Source: UBA4416 sp964541155 (GTDB lineage: Bacteria; Bacteroidota; Bacteroidia; B-17B0; Aurantibacillaceae). From it: a DNA stretch of 64,000 bases. The notes below the pieces were generated by a model. That model saw nothing but the letters and a program-made list of their open reading frames with translations, did no database searches and was not told the origin of the DNA. The position numbers were made by a program, and so were the translations under genes. The stretch covers positions 186,001 to 250,000 of the forward strand of contig CAZIPC010000005.1 in NCBI GenBank assembly GCA_964541155.1, read 5' to 3'. This document shows positions 42,502-50,515 of this stretch, piece by piece (positions within the stretch are counted from its first letter, which is position 1; each line of letters begins with the position of its first letter).

Positions 42502-42533
42502 CAAATATATAGGCTTATTAGCTAAAATCCAAA
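42502..42533 (-). promoter_or_regulatory. rpsU promoter, TTTG-N19-TAnnTTTG
   Basis: On the minus strand TTTGG (42529-42533), 19 bp, then TATATTTG (42502-42509) match the Bacteroidota -33/-7 consensus in full. The start of transcription should be near 42497, about 27 nt before the rpsU ATG. Confidence 0.8.
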
Positions 42534-42671
42534 TTTTATTAATAATAAATAGATTATTTTTACTCTTAAAACCCCTAAATATCTGTTTTTTGAGTTTATT
42601 GTTATATTTTGATTGTTACACTTACTACAAAAAATCTCAAATTTGCTAGTGTATAGTTATAAAAAAAGGAT

Positions 42672-43184
42672 TTATTTAAACCAACTACTGTACATTAAAT
42701 AATTATTTGCAATTCGGTTAATTTCTCCATTAATTAATTCTTCCGAAATATCTTTTACTTTTTTAGCTGGTACTCCGGCAAAAATACACCCACTAGGTAC
42801 TTTTGTGCCTTCTGTTAATACTGCGCCAGCTGCTATAATAGAATTAGAGCCTATCTCACAATTATCCATTATAATTGCTCCCATGCCTATTAAAACATTG
42901 TCGTGTATTAAACTTCCATGAACAATAGCGTTATGGCCTACAGATACATTATTGCCTAATATTGTTTTTGTTTTTTGATAAGTACAATGTATTACTGCTC
43001 CATCCTGAATGTTTACTTTGTTACCTAGTCTTATAGAGTTAACATCGCCTCTGATAACTGCATTAAACCAAAAACTACAATCATCTCCGCAAATAACATC
43101 TCCAACGATTGTTGCATTTGGTGCAATAAATGTGTTTTTCCCAAAACTTGGTTCTGTATTATTTACTGGTAATATATAGGCCAT
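42672..43184 (-). CDS. gamma-class carbonic anhydrase family protein
   Basis: The 170-residue left-handed beta-helix protein has hexapeptide repeats and the three zinc histidines at H66 (AVIHCTY), H84 and H89 (SVGHNAIVHG), with the arginine/aspartate pair in RGDVNSIRLG. These fit the Cam-like/YrdA group, for which carbonic anhydrase activity is proven in only some members. It is followed by about 200 bp to the rpsU promoter and preceded 18 bp by the long MORN gene, with which it may be co-transcribed. Confidence 0.9.
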   Translation of the reverse strand: MAYILPVNNTEPSFGKNTFIAPNATIVGDVICGDDCSFWFNAVIRGDVNSIRLGNKVNIQDGAVIHCTYQKTKTILGNNVSVGHNAIVHGSLIHDNVLIGMGAIIMDNCEIGSNSIIAAGAVLTEGTKVPSGCIFAGVPAKKVKDISEELINGEINRIANNYLMYSSWFK

Positions 43185-43202
43185 GTATATGTTATGTTAG
43201 AG

Positions 43203-44945
43203 TTATTGTTTTATTCCGTTTTTGTATGTAGTTCTATTAATCTCACTTCCATTTTTATCGTAAAATATCCAGTTACCATGAGCTACACTTTGTTTTTTAC
43301 CCTTTCTTTTTTCTCCTATAATTTTGTAATTACATTCGGATTGTATTTTATTGTTGGAGTAGTAAGAGATTGATTTTCCTGATAATTGCCCGTTTTTGAA
43401 ACCTTGAATTTTCATAACACCACCGGTTTCGTAATAATAAATCCATTTGCCGTGTTGTTTACCTTTACTGTAATATCCTTCACTGTCTATAAAATTGCCT
43501 TTTTCATAATAGCTTATCCATTTCCCATGTTTAATGCCATTTTCGTAATACCCTGTTTCTCTATAATTGCCTGTTTGATACCAATATTGCCAAAAATCTT
43601 GTTTTTTGCCTTTTTCATTATATGATCCTTTGTAGTTTGGTTTTCCGTTACTATACCATCCTTCCCAAACACCAATAATTTGAGCATTTTTAAAGTTTCC
43701 TTGATCTTTTAGTTGTCCATTATCATACCAACTTTGCCATTGTCCATTTTCTTTACCTGAAATATAAGGACCTTCTTGTAGTTTTTTCCCATTTTCAAAC
43801 CAAGTTGTCCAAATTCCTACCTTCAAATTATTGTCATAGTCTCCTTGTTTCCATTTTTCGGTGGTTGGATAAAAGTAATTCCAGGTACCATGTTGTTTAT
43901 CATCAATAAAGTTACCTTCAGATTCTTTTTTTCCATTTGAATAGTAATAAATCCAATGTTCGTTTCTTAAATCATCTTTAAGTATTCCTTCCATCTCTTT
44001 TTCTCCCTTTTCAGTATAAAATATCCATTTACCATTTTTTTTACCATTCACAAAAAGTCCTTCGCTTTTTATAAAATGGTTAAGATAGTATGATGAGTAA
44101 TAGCCATTTAAAATTCCTTTTTTATAATTGGCTTCGTAATCTAATTCTCCATTTGTATGAAAATAACGCCATAATCCATCCATGTAACCATCTTTATAGG
44201 CGCCTTGAGCTTTAATTATTCCATTATTGTATTGAGCAGTTAATGTACCGTTCCCGTTTGATATAATTTGTTTACCATGTTCATCCCACATGTTAAGAAG
44301 TAAAAATGTAACAGAGTCAACATATTCTTTTTCGAATTTTTTTTGACCACTTTCATAGTAAGATTCAGATTTACCAAATAGTATATTTTTATTATAGTGA
44401 TTTACAGAGGCTATTTTGCCATTTTTATGGTAATTAGTAAGCTCTCCTTGTTTTAAATCATTATCAAAATTTCCAATACTTTCAATTTGATTATTATCAA
44501 AATAATAAATCCATGAGCCTTGTTTTTTTCCGTTTAAAAAGCTTTCTCTACTTTTAACTGCATTGTTTTCATAATAAGAAGTCCATATACTATCGGCTAA
44601 ATTATTTTTAAAGATAGTTTCCTGAGCAAGTTTTCCATTTTTAAAATAATAACGATTATGACCATTTTTTTTACCTTTTACATAATTTTCTGTAGCCTTT
44701 ATTATATTATTGTCGTAATAAAAATACCATGTGCTATCTTCTTTTCCATTATAAAAATAACCTTTTCGAGCAATGTTTCCATTTTGGTAATACTCTATGT
44801 GTTTACCATGTGGCATTCCTTTAACTATATTACTTTCGGATTTAAGTTTAGTTTGCTCATTATCATAATATTCTTTTTTAGGCTGCGCCAATGATGAAAT
44901 AGAGATAGAGAGTATTGATATAAAAAAGAGTTTGTATCGTATCAT
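43203..44945 (-). CDS. long exported MORN-repeat protein
   Basis: The 580-residue protein starts with a signal peptide (LFFISILSISISSLAQ, cut near residue 21) and is then entirely made of more than twenty MORN_2 repeats of about 23 residues (NG-K-x-x-G-x-W-x-x-YY-x-NG-x-x-x-x-E-G-x-(F/Y)). One unit near residues 205-235 is replaced by a non-repeat insert (YVDSVTFLLLNMWDEHGK). This resembles the partial protein at 1-720 but is longer and clearly exported. Databases call such proteins 'YwqK antitoxin'; no toxin gene is adjacent and the length argues for an extended surface or periplasmic solenoid. The function is unknown. Confidence 0.82.
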   Translation of the reverse strand: MIRYKLFFISILSISISSLAQPKKEYYDNEQTKLKSESNIVKGMPHGKHIEYYQNGNIARKGYFYNGKEDSTWYFYYDNNIIKATENYVKGKKNGHNRYYFKNGKLAQETIFKNNLADSIWTSYYENNAVKSRESFLNGKKQGSWIYYFDNNQIESIGNFDNDLKQGELTNYHKNGKIASVNHYNKNILFGKSESYYESGQKKFEKEYVDSVTFLLLNMWDEHGKQIISNGNGTLTAQYNNGIIKAQGAYKDGYMDGLWRYFHTNGELDYEANYKKGILNGYYSSYYLNHFIKSEGLFVNGKKNGKWIFYTEKGEKEMEGILKDDLRNEHWIYYYSNGKKESEGNFIDDKQHGTWNYFYPTTEKWKQGDYDNNLKVGIWTTWFENGKKLQEGPYISGKENGQWQSWYDNGQLKDQGNFKNAQIIGVWEGWYSNGKPNYKGSYNEKGKKQDFWQYWYQTGNYRETGYYENGIKHGKWISYYEKGNFIDSEGYYSKGKQHGKWIYYYETGGVMKIQGFKNGQLSGKSISYYSNNKIQSECNYKIIGEKRKGKKQSVAHGNWIFYDKNGSEINRTTYKNGIKQ

Positions 44946-45043
44946 AATAGTAAAATTACTTTTATAACTTTATTTTTATATGAGTGATACAAAAAATTGT
45001 AAACAACAACTGGTTTAATAACCTCTCATGGGGTTAGTAACGT

Positions 45044-45820
45044 TTAGTTTCCTTTAAAATTAGGTATTCGTTTTTCTAAAAAGGCATTAACACCTTCTTT
45101 ATAGTCATAGGTATTAGCAGCTTCTACTTGTATTTTACCTTCATTATTCAGTTGCTTATCGTACGTGTTTATTAAACTTTCGTTTAATAATTTTTTGGTT
45201 AATCCTATACCTTTAGTAGGCATGTTTGATAACGTTTTAGCAAATTCTAAGACTTCCTTCATAAATGTTTCATCAGGGAAAACCTTATATATCATGCCCA
45301 TTTGTTTAGCATCTTGAGCTGATACTTTGTCTCCAGTCATCATTAGCGCCGATGCCATTTGAAAACCAATTAAGCGAGGTAAAAAAAAGGTTCCTCCGCT
45401 ATCAGGAACTAATCCAATTTTACTAAAGGCTTGAATGAAAGAAGCGGAATAAGTTGCTGTTACTATATCGCATGCTAGGGCTATATTAGCGCCAGCTCCT
45501 GCTGCTACTCCATTAACGGCTGCTATAATAGGCTTTTCTATTTTACGTATTTTTAATATGATAGGATTGTAATGTTCTTCTACAATTTTTCCAATGCCTG
45601 GCCCATTGGGATCAATAGCTTCTGCTAAATCTTGACCTGCACAAAAAGCTTTGCCTGAGCCTGTTAAAACAATAGAGCGTACTTCATTATTTATTTCAGC
45701 ATTATTTAAAGCTTCTTGAAGTTGTAATGCCATTTCTCGATTAAAGCTATTAAATTTATCGGCACGATTTAAAGTAATAATCATTACTTTATCTTGTATT
45801 TCTGAGGTTATAAAATTCAT
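45044..45820 (-). CDS. paaG: enoyl-CoA hydratase/isomerase, probable PaaG
   Basis: The 258-residue crotonase-fold enzyme probably isomerises ring-1,2-epoxyphenylacetyl-CoA to the oxepin in phenylacetate degradation. The oxyanion-hole segments are GKAFCAGQDLAEA near residue 53 and NGVAAGAGANIALACD near 104; a conserved aspartate in LVPDSGGTFFLPR near 138 fits PaaG and similar isomerases lacking the second glutamate of hydratases. It is the last gene of the paaABCD-G unit, starting 15 bp after paaD, which supports the PaaG name over a general hydratase. Confidence 0.88.
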   Translation of the reverse strand: MNFITSEIQDKVMIITLNRADKFNSFNREMALQLQEALNNAEINNEVRSIVLTGSGKAFCAGQDLAEAIDPNGPGIGKIVEEHYNPIILKIRKIEKPIIAAVNGVAAGAGANIALACDIVTATYSASFIQAFSKIGLVPDSGGTFFLPRLIGFQMASALMMTGDKVSAQDAKQMGMIYKVFPDETFMKEVLEFAKTLSNMPTKGIGLTKKLLNESLINTYDKQLNNEGKIQVEAANTYDYKEGVNAFLEKRIPNFKGN

Positions 45821-45835
45821 ATATTTTAGGTTATA

Positions 45836-46327
45836 TTAAATACATTTAAAATAATCAAATGGCTCTAAGCAGGTTTGACATTGATATAATGCTTTACATG
45901 CTGTGCTGCCAAATTGTGAAATTAGTTTAGTGTTTTGGGATTTGCATCTCGGGCAACTAATAATTTTTGTTTCACCTGTTAGCCAACTTTTATCTTGAGT
46001 GGTTTCTTCTGGAGGAGCAATGCCATACTTTCTTAATTTATCTTTTGCTTCAGATGTAATCCAATCAGTTGTCCAGGGTGGAGAAAAAATGGTATGTATT
46101 GTAATATTTATAAATCCAACATTTAATAATTTTTTTCTAACATCATCCTCTATTTGTTTCATAGCTGGACATCCAGAGTAAGTGGGGGTTATTTTAATTG
46201 ATACTGAAGTATCATTTATTAATTCAATATCTCTAATAACTCCTAATTCAACTATTGTAATAACCGGAATTTCAGGATCAGGAATTTCAGAAAGTAAGTT
46301 TAAAATATGTTGTTTAGTATAGTTCAA
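45836..46327 (-). CDS. paaD: phenylacetyl-CoA epoxidase subunit PaaD (Fe-S assembly type)
   Basis: The 163-residue protein joins a DUF59/MIP18-like domain (about residues 1-105; IPDPEIPVITIVELGVIRDI and YSGCPAM) with a C-terminal zinc-ribbon-like region (CPRCKSQNT, STACKALYQCQTCLEPFDYF). This is the structure of PaaD, which matures or supports the PaaABCE oxygenase. It lies between the small 36-codon ORF and paaG. Confidence 0.93.
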   Translation of the reverse strand: MNYTKQHILNLLSEIPDPEIPVITIVELGVIRDIELINDTSVSIKITPTYSGCPAMKQIEDDVRKKLLNVGFINITIHTIFSPPWTTDWITSEAKDKLRKYGIAPPEETTQDKSWLTGETKIISCPRCKSQNTKLISQFGSTACKALYQCQTCLEPFDYFKCI

Positions 46328-46330
46328 TGT

Positions 46331-46441
46331 TTATAAAATAAATAGTGCAGCTACAATCATTATTACAATAATTATGATGTATTGCCAGATGTCAACAAAG
46401 TAAGGAGATAATTTTTTCCAGTTTTCTTTAAAAGATGACAT
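46331..46441 (-). CDS. candidate 36-aa single-helix membrane peptide in the paa operon
   Basis: An ATG-started ORF fills most of the 177-bp gap between paaC and paaD. It encodes a basic, aromatic N-terminal part (MSSFKENWKKLSPYF) followed by an uninterrupted hydrophobic helix of about 18 residues to the C terminus (IIIIVIMIVAALFIL). The stop lies 3 bp before the paaD start, the spacing of an operon gene. Two transmembrane-compatible features (basic, then hydrophobic) and the tight fit argue that it is real, but I know no homologue. Confidence 0.5.
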   Translation of the reverse strand: MSSFKENWKKLSPYFVDIWQYIIIIVIMIVAALFIL

Positions 46442-46504
46442 TTTAATAAAATAATTAATACGGATTCCGTTAAAAAAGCAGATCTATTTTTTGTAAATTT
46501 TCAA

Positions 46505-47263
46505 TTACCATTTTGCGTTAGGAAGCATGCGTGGTAGAGCTTGCATTTCAGCTAAAATAAAAGCTAAGTGCTCGGTATGAATGCCATCGCGACTTCCTGT
46601 TTGCATGAATACATTTTCAGGTTTCTTTAACGTTGCTTTTTCTAATAATTCATTGATATGTTTTTCCCATTTTGTTTTTACTAGGTTTAAATCAACGCCT
46701 ATGTTTTCTTTTATTAAAAAAGTATCAACTTCATTCATTTCAAATAATTCATCAGTGTACTGCCATAATTCATTTAAAGCGTTTTGAGCCCTTTCATGGC
46801 TTTCTTCAGTCCCATCTCCAAAACGATTCAACCATGATGAAGTATGTCTTAAATGATAGGTTACTTCTTTTATTGATTTTTGAGCAATACCTGCTAAAGT
46901 TTCATCCTTACTTTTTGCTAATTCGGTATAAAAATAAAAATCAAAACAATCCATAATTACCTGTCTAACGATTGTTTTGGCATAATCTCCATTTGGTTGT
47001 TCAGTAATTTGAGCATTAAAGTATTGCCTATCATTTCTAAAATAGGCTAAATCGTCTTCGGTTCTACCTTTTCCTTCAATAGTTGCTGCGTACTCTAAAA
47101 ATGATTTAGCGGTTCCTGTAATATCTAGTGTAATGTTCGTTAAAGCTAAATCTTCTTCTAAAAAAGGTCCATGGCCTGTCCATTCACTTAAACGTTGTGC
47201 TAAAATTAAATTAGTGTCGCCTAAACGAAGTGTATATTGAAATAATGCTTCTTGTGTTGTCAT
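46505..47263 (-). CDS. paaC: phenylacetyl-CoA epoxidase structural subunit PaaC
   Basis: The 252-residue ferritin-like protein is the structural partner of PaaA in the oxygenase. Landmarks are LAQRLSEWTGHGPFLEEDLAL near residue 20, EDDLAYFRNDRQYFN near 68, and EVTYHLRHTSSWLNRFGDGTEES near 133. It lies 85 bp downstream of paaB on the same strand. Confidence 0.95.
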   Translation of the reverse strand: MTTQEALFQYTLRLGDTNLILAQRLSEWTGHGPFLEEDLALTNITLDITGTAKSFLEYAATIEGKGRTEDDLAYFRNDRQYFNAQITEQPNGDYAKTIVRQVIMDCFDFYFYTELAKSKDETLAGIAQKSIKEVTYHLRHTSSWLNRFGDGTEESHERAQNALNELWQYTDELFEMNEVDTFLIKENIGVDLNLVKTKWEKHINELLEKATLKKPENVFMQTGSRDGIHTEHLAFILAEMQALPRMLPNAKW

Positions 47264-47348
47264 AATTAATTTAATGTTAAGTTTTAGGGTTCTGAAATGT
47301 ATATTTCATTAATAGATTACACATGTCAAAAACATAAACTTTATAGTT

Positions 47349-47636
47349 TTACATATGCCCTACAGCATCCGGAATTTGATAAAATGTTGGGTGGCGATAT
47401 ACTTTGTCGTTGGAAGGTTCGAAAAAAGGACCAATATCTTCTGGGCTACTAGCCACAATAGCATTTGATGGAACTACCCAAAGAGCAACGCCTTCGTTTC
47501 GGCGTGTGTATAAATCTCTAGCATTTTGTAAAGCCATTTCTTTGTCAAAAGCATGTAAGCTACCGCAATGAACAAATGGTTGTCCTGCTTTTTTTTGTAC
47601 AAATACTTCCCATACTGGGCCTTGATTATCACTCAT
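47349..47636 (-). CDS. paaB: phenylacetyl-CoA epoxidase subunit PaaB
   Basis: The 95-residue protein has the PaaB core: WEVFVQKKAGQPFVHCGSLHA near the start, DLYTRRNEGVALWVVPS near residue 50, and the C-terminal PASDKVYRHP-like block (here PSNDKVYRHPTFYQIPD). PaaB bridges PaaAC units in the complex. It follows paaA by 35 bp. Confidence 0.95.
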   Translation of the reverse strand: MSDNQGPVWEVFVQKKAGQPFVHCGSLHAFDKEMALQNARDLYTRRNEGVALWVVPSNAIVASSPEDIGPFFEPSNDKVYRHPTFYQIPDAVGHM

Positions 47637-47671
47637 TTTTTTGTATTTTAATTATTAATCTTACTAAATTA

Positions 47672-48613
47672 TTATGCAGCTACATATATTTCTTGATGCT
47701 TTTTTGCATGAGCTTGTGCAGCTTCTCTAACCCAAGCTCCATCATTGTGAGCTTTATTTCGAGCTGCTAAACGTTGCTTGTTGCAGGGACCATTTCCACT
47801 TATTACATTTTTAAATTCTGCCCAATCAGGTTGACTAAAATCGTATCCTTTTTTGTCTTCGTTCCATTTTAAATTTTTATCAGGAACAGTTAATCCTAAA
47901 TATTGAACTTGCGGCACTGTTTGATCAACAAAACGTTGACGTAATTGATCATTGGTTTCTCGTTTAATTCTCCATTTTAAGGCATTTTCACTATTAGGAG
48001 ATTCGGCATCAGGAGGCCCAAACATCATCATTGTAGGGTACCACCAACGATTTAATGCATCTTGAGCCATTGCTTTTTGTTCTTCTGTTCCAAAAGCTAG
48101 TCGAGTCATTATTTCAAAACCTTGACGCTGGTGGAAACTTTCTTCTTTACAAATACGGACCATCGCTCGAGCGTAAGGGCCATATGATGTACGTTGTAAC
48201 ATAACTTGATTCATAATCGCAGCCCCATCTACTAACCAACCTACAGCTCCGATATCGGCCCATGTTAAAGTAGGGTAATTAAATATAGAAGAGTATTTTG
48301 CCTTACCCGTATGTAAGTTGTCTAATAATTCATCTCTACTAATACCAAGTGTTTCTGCTGCAGTGTATAAATATAATCCATGCCCCCCTTCGTCTTGAAC
48401 TTTTGCTAATAATACAACTTTTGCTCGTAGACTAGGGGCACGTGTAATCCAATTTCCTTCTGGCAACATGCCAATTATTTCTGAGTGTGCGTGCTGAGAT
48501 ATTTGGCGAATTAGATGTTTACGGTAATTTTCTGGCATCCAATCTTTTGGTTCTACCATCTCATTTTTAGCTAATTTGCTTTCAAATAGTTCTTCAAATT
48601 TATTGATTTCCAT
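47672..48613 (-). CDS. paaA: phenylacetyl-CoA epoxidase catalytic subunit PaaA
   Basis: The 313-residue di-iron protein inserts one oxygen atom into the ring of phenylacetyl-CoA. Iron-ligand segments are visible: SEIIGMLPEGNW near residue 43, VQDEGGHGLYLYTAAE near 73, and CKEESFHQRQGFEIM near 152. The C-terminal block NEDKKGYDFSQPDW and the lysine-rich tail are typical. It heads the paaABC-D-G operon and has a full -33/-7 promoter (48636-48667) with a Crp-type box just upstream of it. Confidence 0.96.
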   Translation of the reverse strand: MEINKFEELFESKLAKNEMVEPKDWMPENYRKHLIRQISQHAHSEIIGMLPEGNWITRAPSLRAKVVLLAKVQDEGGHGLYLYTAAETLGISRDELLDNLHTGKAKYSSIFNYPTLTWADIGAVGWLVDGAAIMNQVMLQRTSYGPYARAMVRICKEESFHQRQGFEIMTRLAFGTEEQKAMAQDALNRWWYPTMMMFGPPDAESPNSENALKWRIKRETNDQLRQRFVDQTVPQVQYLGLTVPDKNLKWNEDKKGYDFSQPDWAEFKNVISGNGPCNKQRLAARNKAHNDGAWVREAAQAHAKKHQEIYVAA

Positions 48614-48635
48614 TTTTTAAGTTTAATGAATTATA

Positions 48636-48667
48636 CAAATATACACTTTTGAGGTCTTTTTTTCAAA
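48636..48667 (-). promoter_or_regulatory. paaA promoter, TTTG-N19-TAnnTTTG
   Basis: On the minus strand TTTGA (48663-48667), 19 bp, then TATATTTG (48636-48643) fit the Bacteroidota consensus. Transcription should start near 48631, about 18 nt before the paaA ATG. Confidence 0.8.
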
Positions 48668-48677
48668 CGTTTAACTA

Positions 48678-48691
48678 CTGATTTATGTCAG
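48678..48691. promoter_or_regulatory. Crp/FNR-type box between paaA and the PaaE-like gene
   Basis: CTGATTTATGTCAG has the same half sites and length as the kinase-operon box CTGATTTTTGTCAG. Its centre is about 53 bp upstream of the predicted paaA start, just behind the -33 element, a class I-like position. It is about 130 bp from the PaaE-like gene and less likely to act on it. Confidence 0.6.
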
Positions 48692-48833
48692 TAACAATTA
48701 AAATACAATGAAGTTTACAAAGAATAAAAATTTACAGTTAATAGATTAGACTTCTTAGTTTTAATACTAAAAATGAGTTTCAATCTGATATATTTGTTTT
48801 TTATATCTATTTTTGCAAACTAAAATTAAAAAA

Positions 48834-49910
48834 ATGGCAAGATTTAACACCTTAAAAATTAAAGATATTCGAAGAGAAACAGCTGATGCTGTATCGGTTG
48901 CGTTTGAAATTCCTTTGGCTATCCAGCCAGAATATCAATTTAAACAAGGACAATATATAACCATTAAGTCAATGGTTAATGGCGAGGAACTTCGTCGTTC
49001 ATATAGTATTTGTACTAGCCCTTACAGTGAAAAAGAATTACGTGTTGCTGTAAAAGAAGTTCAAGGCGGAAGGGTGTCAACTTTAATTAATAGTAGTTGG
49101 AAAGTAGGTGATTTAGTTGAGGTTATGACCCCTATGGGTAATTTTAGTTCAGTATTATCTGGTAATAATAAAAAAAATTATGTTTTATTTGCTGGAGGTA
49201 GCGGAATTACTCCAATGATGAGTATTTTAAAAAGCGTATTGTATATTGAAAAACAAAGTACAATTACTCTAATTTATGCTAATAGGGATGAGGAATCGGT
49301 TATTTTTAAATCTGAGATTGAAAAAATTGCATCTGATAATTCATCAAGAATAAAAGTATTAAATGTATATGATCATCCTAAAACGGAAGTGAGTGATTTA
49401 CAAAAAGGATTATTGACTGTAGATAGAGTGAAGGCAATTTTAGAAAATTATGGAGGAGTTAATGCGGATGAATATTTTATTTGTGGTCCTGGTCCGATGA
49501 TGGAAAATATTAAACAGGCCTTAGAAGGGTTAAAGATTGCAAGCGAAAAAATTCATATTGAATATTTTAGCGCCGTGGTTGATGCTGTAAATAAAGCAAC
49601 AGGAAACGGAGTTACAGGAGCAGATGTGAATAGTGAAATAACTGTTATACAGTATGGTATTGAAACTCAAATGACATTAAATACAAGTGGATTAACAATT
49701 TTAGATGCTGCTATTGACGCAGGTGTTGATGCTCCTTTTAGCTGTAAAGGTGCGGTATGTTGCACTTGCCGTGCAAAGGTAATTGAAGGAAAAGCTAAAA
49801 TGGACAATAATTTTGCTTTAACTGAAGCAGAGGTAGAAGAAGGATTTATTTTAACTTGTCAAGCCCATCCATTAACCGAAAAATTAATAGTTGATTTTGA
49901 TGCTATTTAA
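48834..49910 (+). CDS. paaE: PaaE-type ferredoxin-NAD(P)H reductase
   Basis: The 358-residue reductase passes electrons from NADPH to the PaaA di-iron site. It has an FAD domain with RRSYSICTSP near residue 65, an NAD(P) domain with GGSGITPMMSIL near 120, and a C-terminal plant-type 2Fe-2S domain with CKGAVCCTC near 303 and the fourth cysteine in ILTCQAHP near 343. The ATG at 48834 is preferred; an in-frame TTG at 48813 lies within a TATTTTTG promoter-like element. It is divergent from paaA, so PaaE is the likely role, though related reductases exist. Confidence 0.92.
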   Translation: MARFNTLKIKDIRRETADAVSVAFEIPLAIQPEYQFKQGQYITIKSMVNGEELRRSYSICTSPYSEKELRVAVKEVQGGRVSTLINSSWKVGDLVEVMTPMGNFSSVLSGNNKKNYVLFAGGSGITPMMSILKSVLYIEKQSTITLIYANRDEESVIFKSEIEKIASDNSSRIKVLNVYDHPKTEVSDLQKGLLTVDRVKAILENYGGVNADEYFICGPGPMMENIKQALEGLKIASEKIHIEYFSAVVDAVNKATGNGVTGADVNSEITVIQYGIETQMTLNTSGLTILDAAIDAGVDAPFSCKGAVCCTCRAKVIEGKAKMDNNFALTEAEVEEGFILTCQAHPLTEKLIVDFDAI

Positions 49911-49932
49911 TAGTTGATTTTTTTTTGATTTT

Positions 49933-49966
49933 ATAAAGCCCTTGAGTTTGCATGGGCTTTTTTTAT
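49933..49966 (+). terminator. terminator after the PaaE-like gene
   Basis: A 7-bp stem (AAAGCCC / GGGCTTT) with a 12-nt loop is followed by a T-run. It lies 23 bp after the paaE stop. The loop contains the TTTG that appears to serve as the -33 element of the next gene. Confidence 0.8.
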
Positions 49967-49978
49967 AAATTATATTTG
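49947..49978 (+). promoter_or_regulatory. promoter of the HEAT-like gene, overlapping a terminator
   Basis: TTTGC (49947-49951), 19 bp, then TATATTTG (49971-49978) match TTTG-N19-TAnnTTTG. The -33 element lies in the loop of the preceding terminator. Transcription should start near 49983, about 14 nt before the ATG at 49997. Confidence 0.75.
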
Positions 49979-49996
49979 AACATAAGACTTATAGTT

Positions 49997-50512
49997 ATGA
50001 ATTTTCAGGAGATATTAAATAACAAAGAAATTAAACCTAAAGAAAAAACAGAAATGTTAAGCCAATTGGTTTTAAATAGCCCAACAATTATTAACGAATT
50101 AATAGTATTTGCGAAATCATCTAAAGATCCAATTAAAGCTACGGTTATTGAAAGTTTTGAATATGCTACAAAACTTAACCCTGAAATATCTAGTAAAACA
50201 ATGTTGCAATATGTATCACAAACTTTAACTGAAAAGGCGCCCAGAGTTAAATGGGAATCAGCAAAAGTAATAGGTAATATAGCGCATTTGTACCCTTCAC
50301 AATTAGAGCAAGCTGTTACAAATTTATTAATTAATACTGAACACTCAGGAACAGTTGTGCGCTGGAGTGCAGCGTTTGCTTTGTCTCAAATTATAAAATT
50401 AAAAACTTCAATTAATAAAGATCTAGTTTCGGCTCTGGAAATTATTTGTGAGCGAGAAGAAAAAAATAGTATCAAGAAAATTTATTTAGATGGACTAAAA
50501 AAATCTAAGTAA
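49997..50512 (+). CDS. HEAT-repeat-like helical protein
   Basis: The 171-residue cytoplasmic protein is all helical, with two or three HEAT/ARM-like units (APRVKWESAKVIGNIAHLYP and HSGTVVRWSAAFALSQIIKL). No family name is certain. The start at 49997 is chosen because the earlier in-frame ATG at 49952 lies inside the terminator and upstream of the predicted transcription start. It converges with purT, with 3 bp between the stop codons. Confidence 0.75.
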   Translation: MNFQEILNNKEIKPKEKTEMLSQLVLNSPTIINELIVFAKSSKDPIKATVIESFEYATKLNPEISSKTMLQYVSQTLTEKAPRVKWESAKVIGNIAHLYPSQLEQAVTNLLINTEHSGTVVRWSAAFALSQIIKLKTSINKDLVSALEIICEREEKNSIKKIYLDGLKKSK

Positions 50513-50515
50513 ATT

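Noticed and set aside
42534..42671. Possible small RNA or tRNA in the 200-bp gap upstream of rpsU
   Set aside because: No tRNA T-loop sequence, strong stem or second terminator is visible; apart from the rpsU promoter the gap is plain AT-rich sequence.
43203..44945. Toxin-antitoxin system suggested by YwqK-like repeats
   Set aside because: The protein is exported and made of structural repeats, and no small toxin gene lies next to it or beside the similar gene at 1-720.
45011..45036. Possible terminator hairpin after paaG
   Set aside because: Only a 5-bp TAACC/GGTTA stem without a following T-run on the minus strand; too weak to call.
46672..46956. Plus-strand ORF inside paaC
   Set aside because: It is antisense to a well-conserved paaC and its product is low-complexity hydrophobic sequence, as expected from the opposite strand of AT-rich coding DNA.
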